64,000 nucleotides of DNA, taken from contig NZ_PKUU01000010.1 of NCBI RefSeq assembly GCF_002899675.1, forward strand, positions 124,001 through 188,000, given 5' to 3'. The DNA is from Clostridium sp. chh4-2. Its GTDB lineage: Bacteria; Bacillota; Clostridia; Lachnospirales; Lachnospiraceae. The notes under the pieces were generated by a model. That model searched no databases. It was not told the DNA's origin and was given only the letters and a program-made list of their open reading frames with translations. A program made the translations under genes and the position numbers. Of this stretch, positions 27,375 to 36,037 are shown in pieces; position 1 is the first letter of the stretch; the number at the start of each line of letters is the position of its first letter.

Positions 27375-27641
27375 TGTAAAACCTCCTAATAGTTTATCCA
27401 TTGGTAATTTGGGCAGCTGCATATCTTGATGTAAAAAATTATAATGATAACATAAAATAATCCCATTTTTAAAGTATAACGATAAATGGCAGAGCAATCA
27501 TTGTTTTGTCTAAAAGATTAATTATAGAAATTATATTACATTAAATATAGCATTTCAAGTTGTTAAATAATGGTATAATATTCTATTTTAGTGCACATTT
27601 TGCATAATAAACCCTGATTTTGATGAAAATAATTGACTTTA

Positions 27642-27708
27642 ATAACCAATTGGTTATCTGTCCGATTCGGTTTATGTATTTTACAAAGTACAATCCGGTG
27701 TTTATAAT
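27642..27708 (+). promoter_or_regulatory. kdgK promoter and LysR-type operator
   Basis: A perfect 16-bp palindrome ATAACCAATTGGTTAT (27642-27657) is centred about 65 bases before the expected transcript start; -35 TTTACA (27680-27685), 17-base spacer, -10 TATAAT (27703-27708). LysR activators classically bind near -65. The rest of the 383-base divergent region (27375-27757) is AT-rich and shows no gene. Confidence 0.65.
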
Positions 27709-27757
27709 GAAACCATAAGCAGAGAGATAATAATTCAGATGAAAAGGAGACAGAGAA

Positions 27758-28708
27758 ATGCCGGAAGTAGTGACGATTGGAGAGACTATGGTGGTTTTTG
27801 ACAGCCTGAATGCTACCAGGCTGAGATATAGTTACAACTTTGAATGCCATACCGGCGGCGCTGAAACGAACACTGCAGTCGCATTGACTCGGTTAGGACA
27901 TACGGCCGGCTGGATCAGCAGATTGGGCGAGGACGAGTTTGGTTATAAGATTTTAAACCAGTTTCGGGGAGAGGGCGTGGATGTAAGCCAGGTTCAGATG
28001 TCGGATCAGGAAGTAACAGGCATTTTCTTCCGTCAGAGGCTGGATAACGGTGAAAGTAAAAACTTTTATTATCGGAAAGGATCGGCGGCCAGCGCCATGA
28101 CTCCGGATATTCTGAATGAAGATTATATAAAAAATTCAAAAATTATGCATATTTCGGGAATTACTCCGGCAATCAGCGAAAGCGCGGCACGTACAGTGGA
28201 GAGGGCTATGCAGATTGCAAAAGAAAACAACATTTTAGTGGCATTTGATCCGAATCTGAGATTAAAGGTGTGGACGTTGGAGGAAGCGAAAAAGACCCTT
28301 GACCGGTTAATGGCATATGTGGATATTGCGCTGCCGGGAGTGGAAGAAGGGGAGCTGCTGTATGGGACTTCTGATCCGGATAAGATCGCTGCGGCCGTTA
28401 AAAACTATGGTGTTAAAACGGTTATTGTAAAAGTTGGAGCTGATGGCTGTATTGGATACGAAGGAAATAACAGAGAGGTTTCTTCCGGTTTTAAGGTGAA
28501 AAAAGTAGTTGATGCATTTGGCGCAGGAGATGCTTTTGCAGCCGGTATTTTGGCCGGGACCTTGGAAGGGCGTTCTTTGGGAGAGCGTATGAAGTTAGCA
28601 AATGCGGTCGGCGCTATGACGGTTACGGTAAAGGGTAATATTGAGGCATTCCCGATGAGAAAGGAAGTCGAAGATTTTATCAGCGGCAGTACGGGGATTA
28701 ATCGATAA
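27758..28708 (+). CDS. kdgK: PfkB-family sugar kinase, 2-keto-3-deoxygluconate kinase type
   Basis: A 316-aa ribokinase-fold kinase. It starts VVTIGETMVVFDS, has the GGAETNTAVALTRLG sugar-binding stretch, FDPNLR, and the catalytic DAFGAGDAFAAG with the base Asp. The GETM...GGAETN pattern matches KDG kinases, which make 2-keto-3-deoxy-6-phosphogluconate from KDG and ATP. Two DapA-family aldolases directly follow, so the operon would phosphorylate and cleave a keto-deoxy sugar acid from uronate or aldonate breakdown. Substrate is inferred. Confidence 0.85.
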   Translation: MPEVVTIGETMVVFDSLNATRLRYSYNFECHTGGAETNTAVALTRLGHTAGWISRLGEDEFGYKILNQFRGEGVDVSQVQMSDQEVTGIFFRQRLDNGESKNFYYRKGSAASAMTPDILNEDYIKNSKIMHISGITPAISESAARTVERAMQIAKENNILVAFDPNLRLKVWTLEEAKKTLDRLMAYVDIALPGVEEGELLYGTSDPDKIAAAVKNYGVKTVIVKVGADGCIGYEGNNREVSSGFKVKKVVDAFGAGDAFAAGILAGTLEGRSLGERMKLANAVGAMTVTVKGNIEAFPMRKEVEDFISGSTGINR

Positions 28709-28744
28709 CATAAAAATTATATGTGCAATTAAGGAGGAAAAGGA

Positions 28745-29635
28745 ATGGATGTCAAGAAGTTTTCAGGAGTTTACCCGGCGGTTATCACCCCATTTACAGA
28801 GGAAGGCAAAGTGGATGTAGGGAAACTTACAGATTACATTGCGTATCTCGTGGATAAGGTGGACGGTTTATTCGTAGGAGGATCTTATGGTTCCGGCCCG
28901 ATAATGACCGTGAGCGAGAGAAAGACGGTTGCAGAAACCGTAATGAAAGTGGCAAAAGGAAAAGTCCCGGTGATCTTTATGATCGGATGCACGGATACCA
29001 ACAGCACCATAGAGCTGGCAAAGCATGCGGAATCGGTAGGAGCCGATGCGGTAGCAGCGGTAACGCCCTGCTATTACCGCCATACGAAGGATGTTATTAT
29101 CCAGTACTATAAGGACTTAATCGCAGCAACCAGTCTTCCGGTCATCGCATACAACAATCCAAAGTATTCCAATTTCTGCATTACCGGAGACCTGTTAAAG
29201 GAGTTGGCGGATATCGGGCTGCAGGGAGTAAAAGACAGTTCTGCGGATATCGCATTATTCTATGATTATATGGCAAAAGTGGACAATGACGGTTTCTTAT
29301 TCCTGATCGGATCTCAAACTCATCTGGTTCCAGCGGTAGTAGGCGGAGCGCATGGAGTGGTATCCGGATTATCCAATGCATTCCCGGGATTTATTAAGGA
29401 AATCTATGAGAACTGTAAATCAGGCAACTTCCAGAAAGCGAGAGATATGCAGCTGAAAGCGAATCTTCTCCGCTCCGTAACAGGAGATGGAATCCCTGTT
29501 CCATTCTATCATGCGGTACTGCCGATGCTGGGAGTGGATATCGGAGTTCCGAAAAAGCCGTTCCTTCCGAGAAGTGAAGCTGAGGTAGAGAGAATCAGAA
29601 AAGCGTTAGTTGAGACTCAGATGATCATAGGTTAA
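28745..29635 (+). CDS. DapA/NAL-family aldolase, copy 1
   Basis: A 296-aa class I aldolase barrel. The Schiff-base Lys is in GVKDSSAD and the conserved Tyr in IAYNNPKYSNF. The pyruvate-binding loop reads GGSYGSGPIMT instead of GTTGE, so it is neither a classical dihydrodipicolinate synthase nor a typical N-acetylneuraminate lyase. Following a KDG kinase, it most likely cleaves a 2-keto-3-deoxy sugar acid, free or phosphorylated, to pyruvate plus an aldehyde. Ribosome site AAGGAGG. Almost identical to the next gene. Confidence 0.85.
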   Translation: MDVKKFSGVYPAVITPFTEEGKVDVGKLTDYIAYLVDKVDGLFVGGSYGSGPIMTVSERKTVAETVMKVAKGKVPVIFMIGCTDTNSTIELAKHAESVGADAVAAVTPCYYRHTKDVIIQYYKDLIAATSLPVIAYNNPKYSNFCITGDLLKELADIGLQGVKDSSADIALFYDYMAKVDNDGFLFLIGSQTHLVPAVVGGAHGVVSGLSNAFPGFIKEIYENCKSGNFQKARDMQLKANLLRSVTGDGIPVPFYHAVLPMLGVDIGVPKKPFLPRSEAEVERIRKALVETQMIIG

Positions 29636-29695
29636 TTTTTTTTGAAGAAAATACATAATACAATATACAATGTTCATAAAAAGGAGGAAAATGAG

Positions 29696-30586
29696 ATGGA
29701 TATCAAGAAATTTTCAGGAGTTTACCCGGCGGTTATCACCCCATTTACAGAGGAAGGCAAAGTGGATGTAGAGAAGCTTACAAACTACATTGCATATCTC
29801 GTAGATAAGGTGGACGGTTTATTTGTAGGAGGTTCTTATGGTTCCGGTCCGATTATGACTGTGAGCGAGAGAAAGACGGTTGCAGAAACCGTAATGAAAG
29901 TGGCAAAAGGAAAAGTCCCGGTGATCTTTATGATCGGATGCACGGATACCAACAGCACCATAGAGCTGGCAAAACATGCGGAATCGGTGGGAGCCGATGC
30001 GGTAGCAGCGGTAACGCCCTGCTATTACCGTCACACAAAGGATGTTATTATCCAGTACTATAAGGACTTAATCGCAGCAACCAGTCTTCCAGTCATCGCA
30101 TACAATAATCCAAAGTATTCCAATTTCTGTATTACCGGAGACCTGTTAAAGGAGTTGGCGGATATCGGACTGCAGGGAGTAAAAGACAGTTCTGCGGATA
30201 TCGCATTATTCTATGACTATATGGCAAAAGTGGACAATGAAGGTTTCTTATTCCTGATCGGATCTCAAACTCATCTGGTTCCTGCAGTAGTAGGCGGAGC
30301 GCATGGAGTGGTATCTGGATTATCCAATGCATTCCCGGGATTTATTAAGGAAATCTATGAGAACTGTAAATCAGGCAACTTCCAGAAAGCGAGAGATATG
30401 CAGCTGAAAGCCAATCTTCTCCGCTCCGTAACGGGAGATGGAATCCCTGTTCCATTCTATCATGCGGTACTGCCCATGCTGGGAGTGGATATCGGAGTTC
30501 CGAAAAAGCCGTTCCTTCCGAGAAGTGAAGCTGAGGTAGAGAGAATCAGAAAAGCATTAGTTGAGACTCAGATGATTATCGGCTGA
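29696..30586 (+). CDS. DapA/NAL-family aldolase, copy 2
   Basis: A 296-aa near-identical twin of the preceding gene. By eye only about five residues differ (V3I, G27E, D31N and a D to E around residue 182 among them), and none touches the Schiff-base Lys, the YNNP motif or the GSYGSG loop. ATG 29696 follows AAAGGAGG and matches the start of copy 1; an in-frame ATG at 29642 lacks a ribosome site. Same predicted reaction; the pair may raise dosage or form mixed tetramers. Confidence 0.85.
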   Translation: MDIKKFSGVYPAVITPFTEEGKVDVEKLTNYIAYLVDKVDGLFVGGSYGSGPIMTVSERKTVAETVMKVAKGKVPVIFMIGCTDTNSTIELAKHAESVGADAVAAVTPCYYRHTKDVIIQYYKDLIAATSLPVIAYNNPKYSNFCITGDLLKELADIGLQGVKDSSADIALFYDYMAKVDNEGFLFLIGSQTHLVPAVVGGAHGVVSGLSNAFPGFIKEIYENCKSGNFQKARDMQLKANLLRSVTGDGIPVPFYHAVLPMLGVDIGVPKKPFLPRSEAEVERIRKALVETQMIIG

Positions 30587-30686
30587 TGAATCACAGAGTT
30601 TTGAGAGCGTTCTTCGAGCCTGTTGCCCATATCCATTGTTTTACCTGAATCTGAGGTTGACGATGCATACGTTATGCGTCTTTGTA

Positions 30687-30774
30687 AATGCCTTGGAGGT
30701 TGGCATAGAATACCCCTGTCCTGACTGATTATGTCATTTGAACGGTATTTTCGCTGAACCTCTGGGGCATTTTT
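30687..30774 (+). terminator. Long-loop hairpin after the aldolases
   Basis: AATGCCTTGGAGGTT (30687-30701) pairs over its full length (three G-U pairs) with AACCTCTGGGGCATT (30757-30771), followed by T and A bases. The loop is 55 bases, unusual for a simple terminator. The rest of 30587-30958 shows no gene; a TATAAT at 30875-30880 may be the -10 of the next operon. Confidence 0.4.
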
Positions 30775-30958
30775 AAATCCTTTGATATGTGATGACGAAG
30801 ATCGCTAACTTAATGGTTATGTAGGTAATAACATTTAGGTATTGGAAGATTAGAAAAATCTATAGTACGATATGTATAATAAATGAAGCAAAAATATGAA
30901 AAAATATACAAAATAAACAAAAACAAAAAGAAGCAAAAGCGGTCACAGGGAGAACGGT

Positions 30959-31432
30959 ATGGGAGAATACGAAAGAAGATTGTCTGAGTTAAAACAGGAA
31001 ACAGAAGAGATTCATTTTAAAAGGTTTTTGGCGGAGGATGCCTATAAACTGGGAAACCGGATGGTACAGGCGGCTATGGATAAAGGGGTTGATCTGGCGG
31101 TGATGATACGGGTGAACCAGAAGATGATGTTCTATTTCGCTTTCGACGGAACCGATTTAAATCATGAACGGGCGGTTATCAGAAAATCAAATGTGTCGGA
31201 TGCGTTCCGATGTCCATCTCTCAAAATCTTTTATGAACTGCAGCAGAGCGGGTTAACGATTAAAGACAGAGGGCGGGATCCCATGGAATATCTGGCGCTG
31301 GGGGGCGCAGTTCCCATTTATGTGGAACAGGCGGGGATCATTGGAACCATTTGTGTCTCCGGTATGAGCCATTTTGAAGACCATCAATTTGCAGTGGACT
31401 GTATAAAAGGATATCTGGCCGGAAGTATTTGA
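30959..31432 (+). CDS. UPF0303 (heme-degrading/GlcG-like fold) family protein
   Basis: A 157-aa protein of the UPF0303 family (DUF336/HbpS-like fold). Typical stretches are RFLAEDAYKLGNRMVQAAMD, MIRVNQKMMFYFAFDGTDLN, and the Gly-rich YLALGGAVPIYVEQAGIIGT followed by ICVSG. No proven enzyme activity for this family; relatives often sit beside sugar-acid or diol breakdown genes. It leads the TctBAC transport operon with an 18-base gap, so it may handle the imported compound or a cofactor. Confidence 0.75.
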   Translation: MGEYERRLSELKQETEEIHFKRFLAEDAYKLGNRMVQAAMDKGVDLAVMIRVNQKMMFYFAFDGTDLNHERAVIRKSNVSDAFRCPSLKIFYELQQSGLTIKDRGRDPMEYLALGGAVPIYVEQAGIIGTICVSGMSHFEDHQFAVDCIKGYLAGSI

Positions 31433-31450
31433 GTTTATGGAGGTGGCGGA

Positions 31451-31954
31451 ATGATAGGAAACTTTATCACATCGGTTTTATTGCTGATCTTGTCGGGGGT
31501 TATCTATGCAGAGAGTTCAAAAATGCCAAACCTTGGCGGCATGACTTTGGCGGGTCCCGGATTTTTCCCAAAGTGCTGCGCAGCTTTCTTTACATTTGCA
31601 GCGGTGGTACTTATCATACAGGAAGTTTATAAGATTATAACGGTGAAAACAGGGGATACGGCTTATGCCAAAGCGGAACTTAAAAAGGCTGTTGATCTGA
31701 AGGAAACCATAAAAAATAATTTGTCCGGCGTTTTTAGGATGACAGTAATACCCATATTGATGGTGTTATACGGAATTTCGCTGCGCGGCATTGGATTTGA
31801 GATTTCCACATTTGTATTTCTTATAGCCAGTATGGCAGTCTGCGGAGAACGCAGTTGGAAGCGGCTGCTGCTGATTCCAATAGCTGCAATCATTGTTGTC
31901 TATCTGTTGTTTATTAAATTCCTCAGAGTGGCAATACCTACCAGTTTTTTGTAA
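31451..31954 (+). CDS. tctB: Tripartite tricarboxylate transporter small membrane subunit TctB
   Basis: A 167-aa protein with about four membrane helices (near residues 4-22, 38-57, 93-115, 130-155) and the TctB/DUF1468 pattern (MPNLGGMTLAGPGFFPKCCA). It pairs with TctA in the next gene. Ribosome site GGAGG before ATG 31451. Confidence 0.85.
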   Translation: MIGNFITSVLLLILSGVIYAESSKMPNLGGMTLAGPGFFPKCCAAFFTFAAVVLIIQEVYKIITVKTGDTAYAKAELKKAVDLKETIKNNLSGVFRMTVIPILMVLYGISLRGIGFEISTFVFLIASMAVCGERSWKRLLLIPIAAIIVVYLLFIKFLRVAIPTSFL

Positions 31955-31978
31955 AACGTTGAGAGAGGAGAAAAGAAT

Positions 31979-33478
31979 ATGGCGGCAAATATTACGATGG
32001 TTTTATCAACGATATCATTTTCGACTATTATCTTGACGTTTGTGGGCGTGGTGCTGGGAATTGTTGTGGGTTCTATACCGGGGCTGACTGCTACGATGGC
32101 AGTAGCGGTTTTGACCTCTTTTACTTTTGGTATGGAATCTTCAAAGGCCATTGCCATGCTTTTGGGGATTTTTGTAGGCGGCGTTTACGGAGGTTCTATC
32201 TCAGCTATTCTGATGAAAATTCCCGGTACGTCATCCGCTGTTATGACGGCGCTGGACGGTTATCCTATGGCCAAGAGGGGAGAGGGCGGAAAGGCAATCG
32301 GCATCTCCACGGTATCCTCCTTTTTCGGAGGAATTGTGAGCTGTATCTTTCTGATTATTGGATGTTCGGCGATTGCCGGTCTGGCAGCGAAGTTTTCTTA
32401 CCCTGAATATTTTGTGATTGCGGTTTTTGGTCTGTGCGTGATTTCAAATGTATCTTCAGATTCTTTATTAAAGGGGCTTTTAGGGGCTATTTTGGGAATC
32501 TTTATCACCACTGTGGGAATGGACAACTTGACGGGAATCACCCGGTTTACCATGGGTTCCAGAAATCTGATAAGCGGAATCGGTATGGTGCCCGCGTTGA
32601 TCGGATTGTTTGGAGTTTCTGAAATATTAAACCAGTTGTTCAATATGAAAAACGGAGAGGTGAAACAACAGGAGATCGGCAGGACATTTCCGGGATGGGG
32701 CGTAATAAAAAGAATCAAGTTTATATTGATAAAATCTTCTATTATTGGGACTTTAATCGGAGCTCTTCCGGGAGCAGGAGGGCCGATTGCAGCTTTTGTG
32801 GCTTATAACAGCGCAAAGAACGGATCAAAAGAACCTGAAAAATACGGAACCGGTATTCCGGAAGGAATTGCGGCGCCTGAGTGTGCCAATAACGCCACTG
32901 TCGGCGGTGCGCTCATTCCGATGCTGGCGCTGGGGGTGCCGGGGGACGGAGTTACGGCAATTATTATGGGAGCATTTGCGATTCACGGGCTAAGACTTGG
33001 ACCGATGATCTTTAAAGAAACTCCTGATATTGTATACAGCGTCTATGTATATACGATTATTGCCAATATCTTTATGCTGATCGTTGGATTAACGGCGGCT
33101 AAGTATTTTGCGAGACTGATCAATACGGATAAAAAGATATTGATCCCCATTATTTTGATGGCGTGTGTCGTGGGATCTTTTGCATCTTCCAATAAAGTGT
33201 TTGACATCTATGTTATGACAATTTTTGGCATTCTGGGATTTCTGATGGATAAAGTCGGCATTTCCACGTCGGCGTTTATTCTGGGGCAGGTACTGGGAAC
33301 ACTGGCTGAGGTGAATTTCCGGTCGGCGCTTACGCTTTCCAAGGGAAGCTATAAGATATTCTTCCGGCCGATTCCCATGGTATTCTGGGTTTTGACCATA
33401 ATAATGGTGGTGGTTCCCAAGATAAGAAAAGCGTTGAAAAACAAAGCAGAGAAGGAAAAAAACAGCGCGGCGGGGTAA
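31979..33478 (+). CDS. tctA: Tripartite tricarboxylate transporter large membrane subunit TctA
   Basis: A 499-aa protein with about 11-12 membrane helices and TctA signatures: GSIPGLTATMAVA, GVYGGSISAILMKIPGTSSA (substrate loop), GALPGAGGPIAAFVAYN and PECANNATVGGALIPMLALG. It couples ion flow to uptake of a carboxylate (citrate, tartrate, or other acids in different family members). Substrate unknown; the operon suggests a sugar-acid, aldonate or sulfonate-like acid. Confidence 0.93.
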   Translation: MAANITMVLSTISFSTIILTFVGVVLGIVVGSIPGLTATMAVAVLTSFTFGMESSKAIAMLLGIFVGGVYGGSISAILMKIPGTSSAVMTALDGYPMAKRGEGGKAIGISTVSSFFGGIVSCIFLIIGCSAIAGLAAKFSYPEYFVIAVFGLCVISNVSSDSLLKGLLGAILGIFITTVGMDNLTGITRFTMGSRNLISGIGMVPALIGLFGVSEILNQLFNMKNGEVKQQEIGRTFPGWGVIKRIKFILIKSSIIGTLIGALPGAGGPIAAFVAYNSAKNGSKEPEKYGTGIPEGIAAPECANNATVGGALIPMLALGVPGDGVTAIIMGAFAIHGLRLGPMIFKETPDIVYSVYVYTIIANIFMLIVGLTAAKYFARLINTDKKILIPIILMACVVGSFASSNKVFDIYVMTIFGILGFLMDKVGISTSAFILGQVLGTLAEVNFRSALTLSKGSYKIFFRPIPMVFWVLTIIMVVVPKIRKALKNKAEKEKNSAAG

Positions 33479-33500
33479 AACGCGCGGAAATGAGGGTAAA

Positions 33501-34541
33501 ATGAAAAAAAGTATTGGTTTGGCGGTAGGAATTATGGCAGCGGTTATGGGATTGATGTCCGGTTGTTCGAAAGCTCCGGAGGCGGCCCCATCAACAGCCG
33601 GAAATACGGCGGCACAGTCTTCTGAAGCAAAGACAGAGGCTGCAAAGTCAGAATTTCCCAAGAGCAAGATAGAACTGATTATTCCTCAGGGAGTGGGCGG
33701 AGGAAGTGATTTGATTGCCAGAGTGCTGGTGTCCCAGGTGGAGAAGGATCTGGGGGTTCCGGTTGTGTGCACCAATGTGGAGGGCGGTTCCACGTCCCTC
33801 GGACTGCAGCAGCTGGCGGATTCTGACCCGGATGGGTATACCATCGCCATGACGATGACAAACCTTGCCACCCTAAATGCGCTTGGATATTCTGAACTGT
33901 CATATGAAGATTTCACGTCTATCTGTGGAGCTAATTTTGATGCCCCTACGGTTATGATCCGCAGCAATGACGACCGGTTTACAGATCTTTCGGGGATTGT
34001 GGAGTATGCAAAAGCTCATCCCGGCGATTTGAGCTGGGGAACCGGAGCAGCAGGCGGAATGTGGCACCTGGCCATTTTGAAGTTCTGTAAAGTGGCCGGC
34101 ATTGAGGTCAATGTGGTTCCCAACGCAGGAGGCGGTACTGGTGTGGGTCTGACCCTTGCAAACGGCGATATTGATGTAGCAGTATTCAGTCCGGTGGACT
34201 GTATTTCACAGATCGATTCGGGAGAGATCATTCCGGTTGCAGCGCTTACGGATGTCCGCATGGAAAGCTATGCAGATGTACCCACATCTGTGGAATTGGG
34301 CTGGGATTGTTCGGTTTACTCTACCAGAGGTTTTGTGGCGCCGAAGGGAACTCCGGACGATGTGATTGCCGTATTGGAAGCTTCCTTTAAAAAGGCGGTG
34401 GAAAGTGATGAATTTAAAGATTTTATTAAGAACCAGCAGTCCAATATTATGTGGAGAGACGCTAAGGAATATGAGGAATGGATGAAGGAAGAAGTGGATA
34501 CCTATGTTCCGATTCTGGAAGAAGCAGGACTGGCGAAATAA
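33501..34541 (+). CDS. tctC: Tripartite tricarboxylate transporter binding lipoprotein TctC (Bug family)
   Basis: A 346-aa extracytoplasmic receptor with lipobox LMSGC (signal peptide about 1-21), a Ser/Ala/Glu linker, then a Bug-fold domain: IELIIPQGVGGGSDLIARVL, DGYTIAMTM, PGDLSWGTGAAGG, VAALTD and RGFVAPKGTPDDVIAVLE. It captures the carboxylate ligand for TctAB. Bug ligands cannot be told from sequence. Confidence 0.93.
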   Translation: MKKSIGLAVGIMAAVMGLMSGCSKAPEAAPSTAGNTAAQSSEAKTEAAKSEFPKSKIELIIPQGVGGGSDLIARVLVSQVEKDLGVPVVCTNVEGGSTSLGLQQLADSDPDGYTIAMTMTNLATLNALGYSELSYEDFTSICGANFDAPTVMIRSNDDRFTDLSGIVEYAKAHPGDLSWGTGAAGGMWHLAILKFCKVAGIEVNVVPNAGGGTGVGLTLANGDIDVAVFSPVDCISQIDSGEIIPVAALTDVRMESYADVPTSVELGWDCSVYSTRGFVAPKGTPDDVIAVLEASFKKAVESDEFKDFIKNQQSNIMWRDAKEYEEWMKEEVDTYVPILEEAGLAK

Positions 34542-34562
34542 GATAGAAGGAGGCGCGGGAAT

Positions 34563-35999
34563 ATGAGTTTTAAATTGTATATCAATGGGCAGTTAGTGGA
34601 AGGAAAAGGCGTGGAGAGAACAATCAGCAATCCGGGTACGGGAGAAACCGTTGCGGTCATTAAATGCGCCAGCAAAGAACAGACGTTGGAAGCTCTTGAC
34701 GGAGCCCAGGAAGCATTTAAAACATGGTCCCGTATGTCCTTGACGGAAAGGGGACAGTGGATCGGAAAGCTGAAAAAGGCTCTTTTTGCCCAGAAAGAGG
34801 AATTGGTGGATATTCTGTCTATGGAGACGGGCAAGCCCTTGTTTGCGGCGGCGAGAGGGTTCAATGTGCTGGTGGATGCACTTGACTTTTATTATGAAGA
34901 AGCAAAGCGTTTTACCGGGATCACGATTCCAGACTATAACAGCAGCAATGCTTCTTATCATACGAACGCGTACCGCCCAAAAGGCGTTATGGTAGGCCAT
35001 CTGTCCTGGAATATGCCTCTTCTCAATATTGGAGCAAAACTTGGACCGACCCTGGCATCGGGATGCACCTGTGTTTTAAAACCAGCCTCCCTAACCCCTC
35101 TTTCTGCCTTAAAGGTGGGTGAAATTGCCGAATCAATACATTTTCCCAAAGGTGTATTCAACATCGTGACAGGGCCGGTAAATGATGTGGCGACGGTGCT
35201 GAATTCAAGTCCGATTCCCAGGCTGATTACACTGATCGGTTCATCGGAAACCGGAAAACAGGTGATCCGCGATTCCTGTAATACGATAAAATCCTACTCT
35301 CTGGAATTGGGCGGAAATGCTCCTGCCATCGTGATGCCGGATGCAGATTTGGAAAAGGCAGCGAATTTCATTGCATCCCTTAAAATGAATAACTGCGGTC
35401 AGATCTGTACCTGCGTAAACCGCGCTTTGGTGCACGAAGACGTGGCAGACGAGTTTGTGGAAATTGTCAAAAAACAATTTGAAGCATGTAAACTGGGCTG
35501 GGGCCGGGAAGAGGATGTCACTATGGGGCCTTTGATTACAAGAGGTGACAGAGACCGGGTTCTGGGACTGATCAGTGACGCTGTTGCCCACGGTGCCAAT
35601 CTGGTATGCGGCGGAGAAATTCCTGAGGATAAATCATCAGGCAATTATCTGACGCCGGCCCTTCTTACCGGATGTAATAATCAGATGGAACTATGCAGAA
35701 AAGAAATCTTCGGCCCTGCACTGCCTGTAATTACCTTTAAGACTTTAGAGGAGGCAATTGAAATAGCTAATGATACGGAATACGGACTTTCCGCCTATGC
35801 TTACACCCAAAATCTGCATGATGCATTCCTGCTGACGGAGAATCTGGAAGCGGGCGAAATCATCATTAATGTATGGGGCGGCGGCTCTCCCCTTCCATAT
35901 GCCCATGGCGGCGTGAAGGAAAGCGGAATCGGAAAGGACTGGTCCACCATATCATTATCAGAATATTATGATGTAAAACGGATTACCATGACACCGTAA
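34563..35999 (+). CDS. NAD(P)-dependent aldehyde dehydrogenase
   Basis: A 478-aa aldehyde dehydrogenase. The general-base Glu248 is in LELGGNAP and nucleophile Cys282 in NNCGQICTC; EIFGPALPV and the C-terminal GGVKESGIGKD region are intact. It resembles the succinate-semialdehyde or lactaldehyde dehydrogenase group. It oxidises an aldehyde to the acid with NAD(P). Twenty-one bases after tctC, so in the transport operon; the substrate could be the aldehyde released by the upstream aldolases (inference). Confidence 0.9.
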   Translation: MSFKLYINGQLVEGKGVERTISNPGTGETVAVIKCASKEQTLEALDGAQEAFKTWSRMSLTERGQWIGKLKKALFAQKEELVDILSMETGKPLFAAARGFNVLVDALDFYYEEAKRFTGITIPDYNSSNASYHTNAYRPKGVMVGHLSWNMPLLNIGAKLGPTLASGCTCVLKPASLTPLSALKVGEIAESIHFPKGVFNIVTGPVNDVATVLNSSPIPRLITLIGSSETGKQVIRDSCNTIKSYSLELGGNAPAIVMPDADLEKAANFIASLKMNNCGQICTCVNRALVHEDVADEFVEIVKKQFEACKLGWGREEDVTMGPLITRGDRDRVLGLISDAVAHGANLVCGGEIPEDKSSGNYLTPALLTGCNNQMELCRKEIFGPALPVITFKTLEEAIEIANDTEYGLSAYAYTQNLHDAFLLTENLEAGEIIINVWGGGSPLPYAHGGVKESGIGKDWSTISLSEYYDVKRITMTP

Positions 36000-36037
36000 G
36001 ACGGTTCCCCGTATAGGGGGAGAAAGAAGGATTGACG

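Larger units (their letters stand above)
28733..30586 (+). repeat. 951-bp tandem duplication of the aldolase gene
   Basis: Two units, about 28733-29635 and 29684-30586, offset exactly 951 bases and including the ribosome site. Differences are mostly third codon positions and cluster in the first 170 bases of the gene; the rest is almost unchanged. Confidence 0.9.

Noticed and set aside
29642-29695. Earlier ATG for the second aldolase gene (314-aa form)
   Set aside because: No ribosome site, AT-rich leader composition, and copy 1 starts at the position matching ATG 29696 with AAAGGAGG.
28733-30586. Aldolase repeat as a mobile element
   Set aside because: No terminal inverted repeats, target duplications or transposase; the unit is simply one gene with its ribosome site.
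33089-33667. Minus-strand frame over the end of tctA and start of tctC
   Set aside because: It overlaps two well-supported genes and has no family features.
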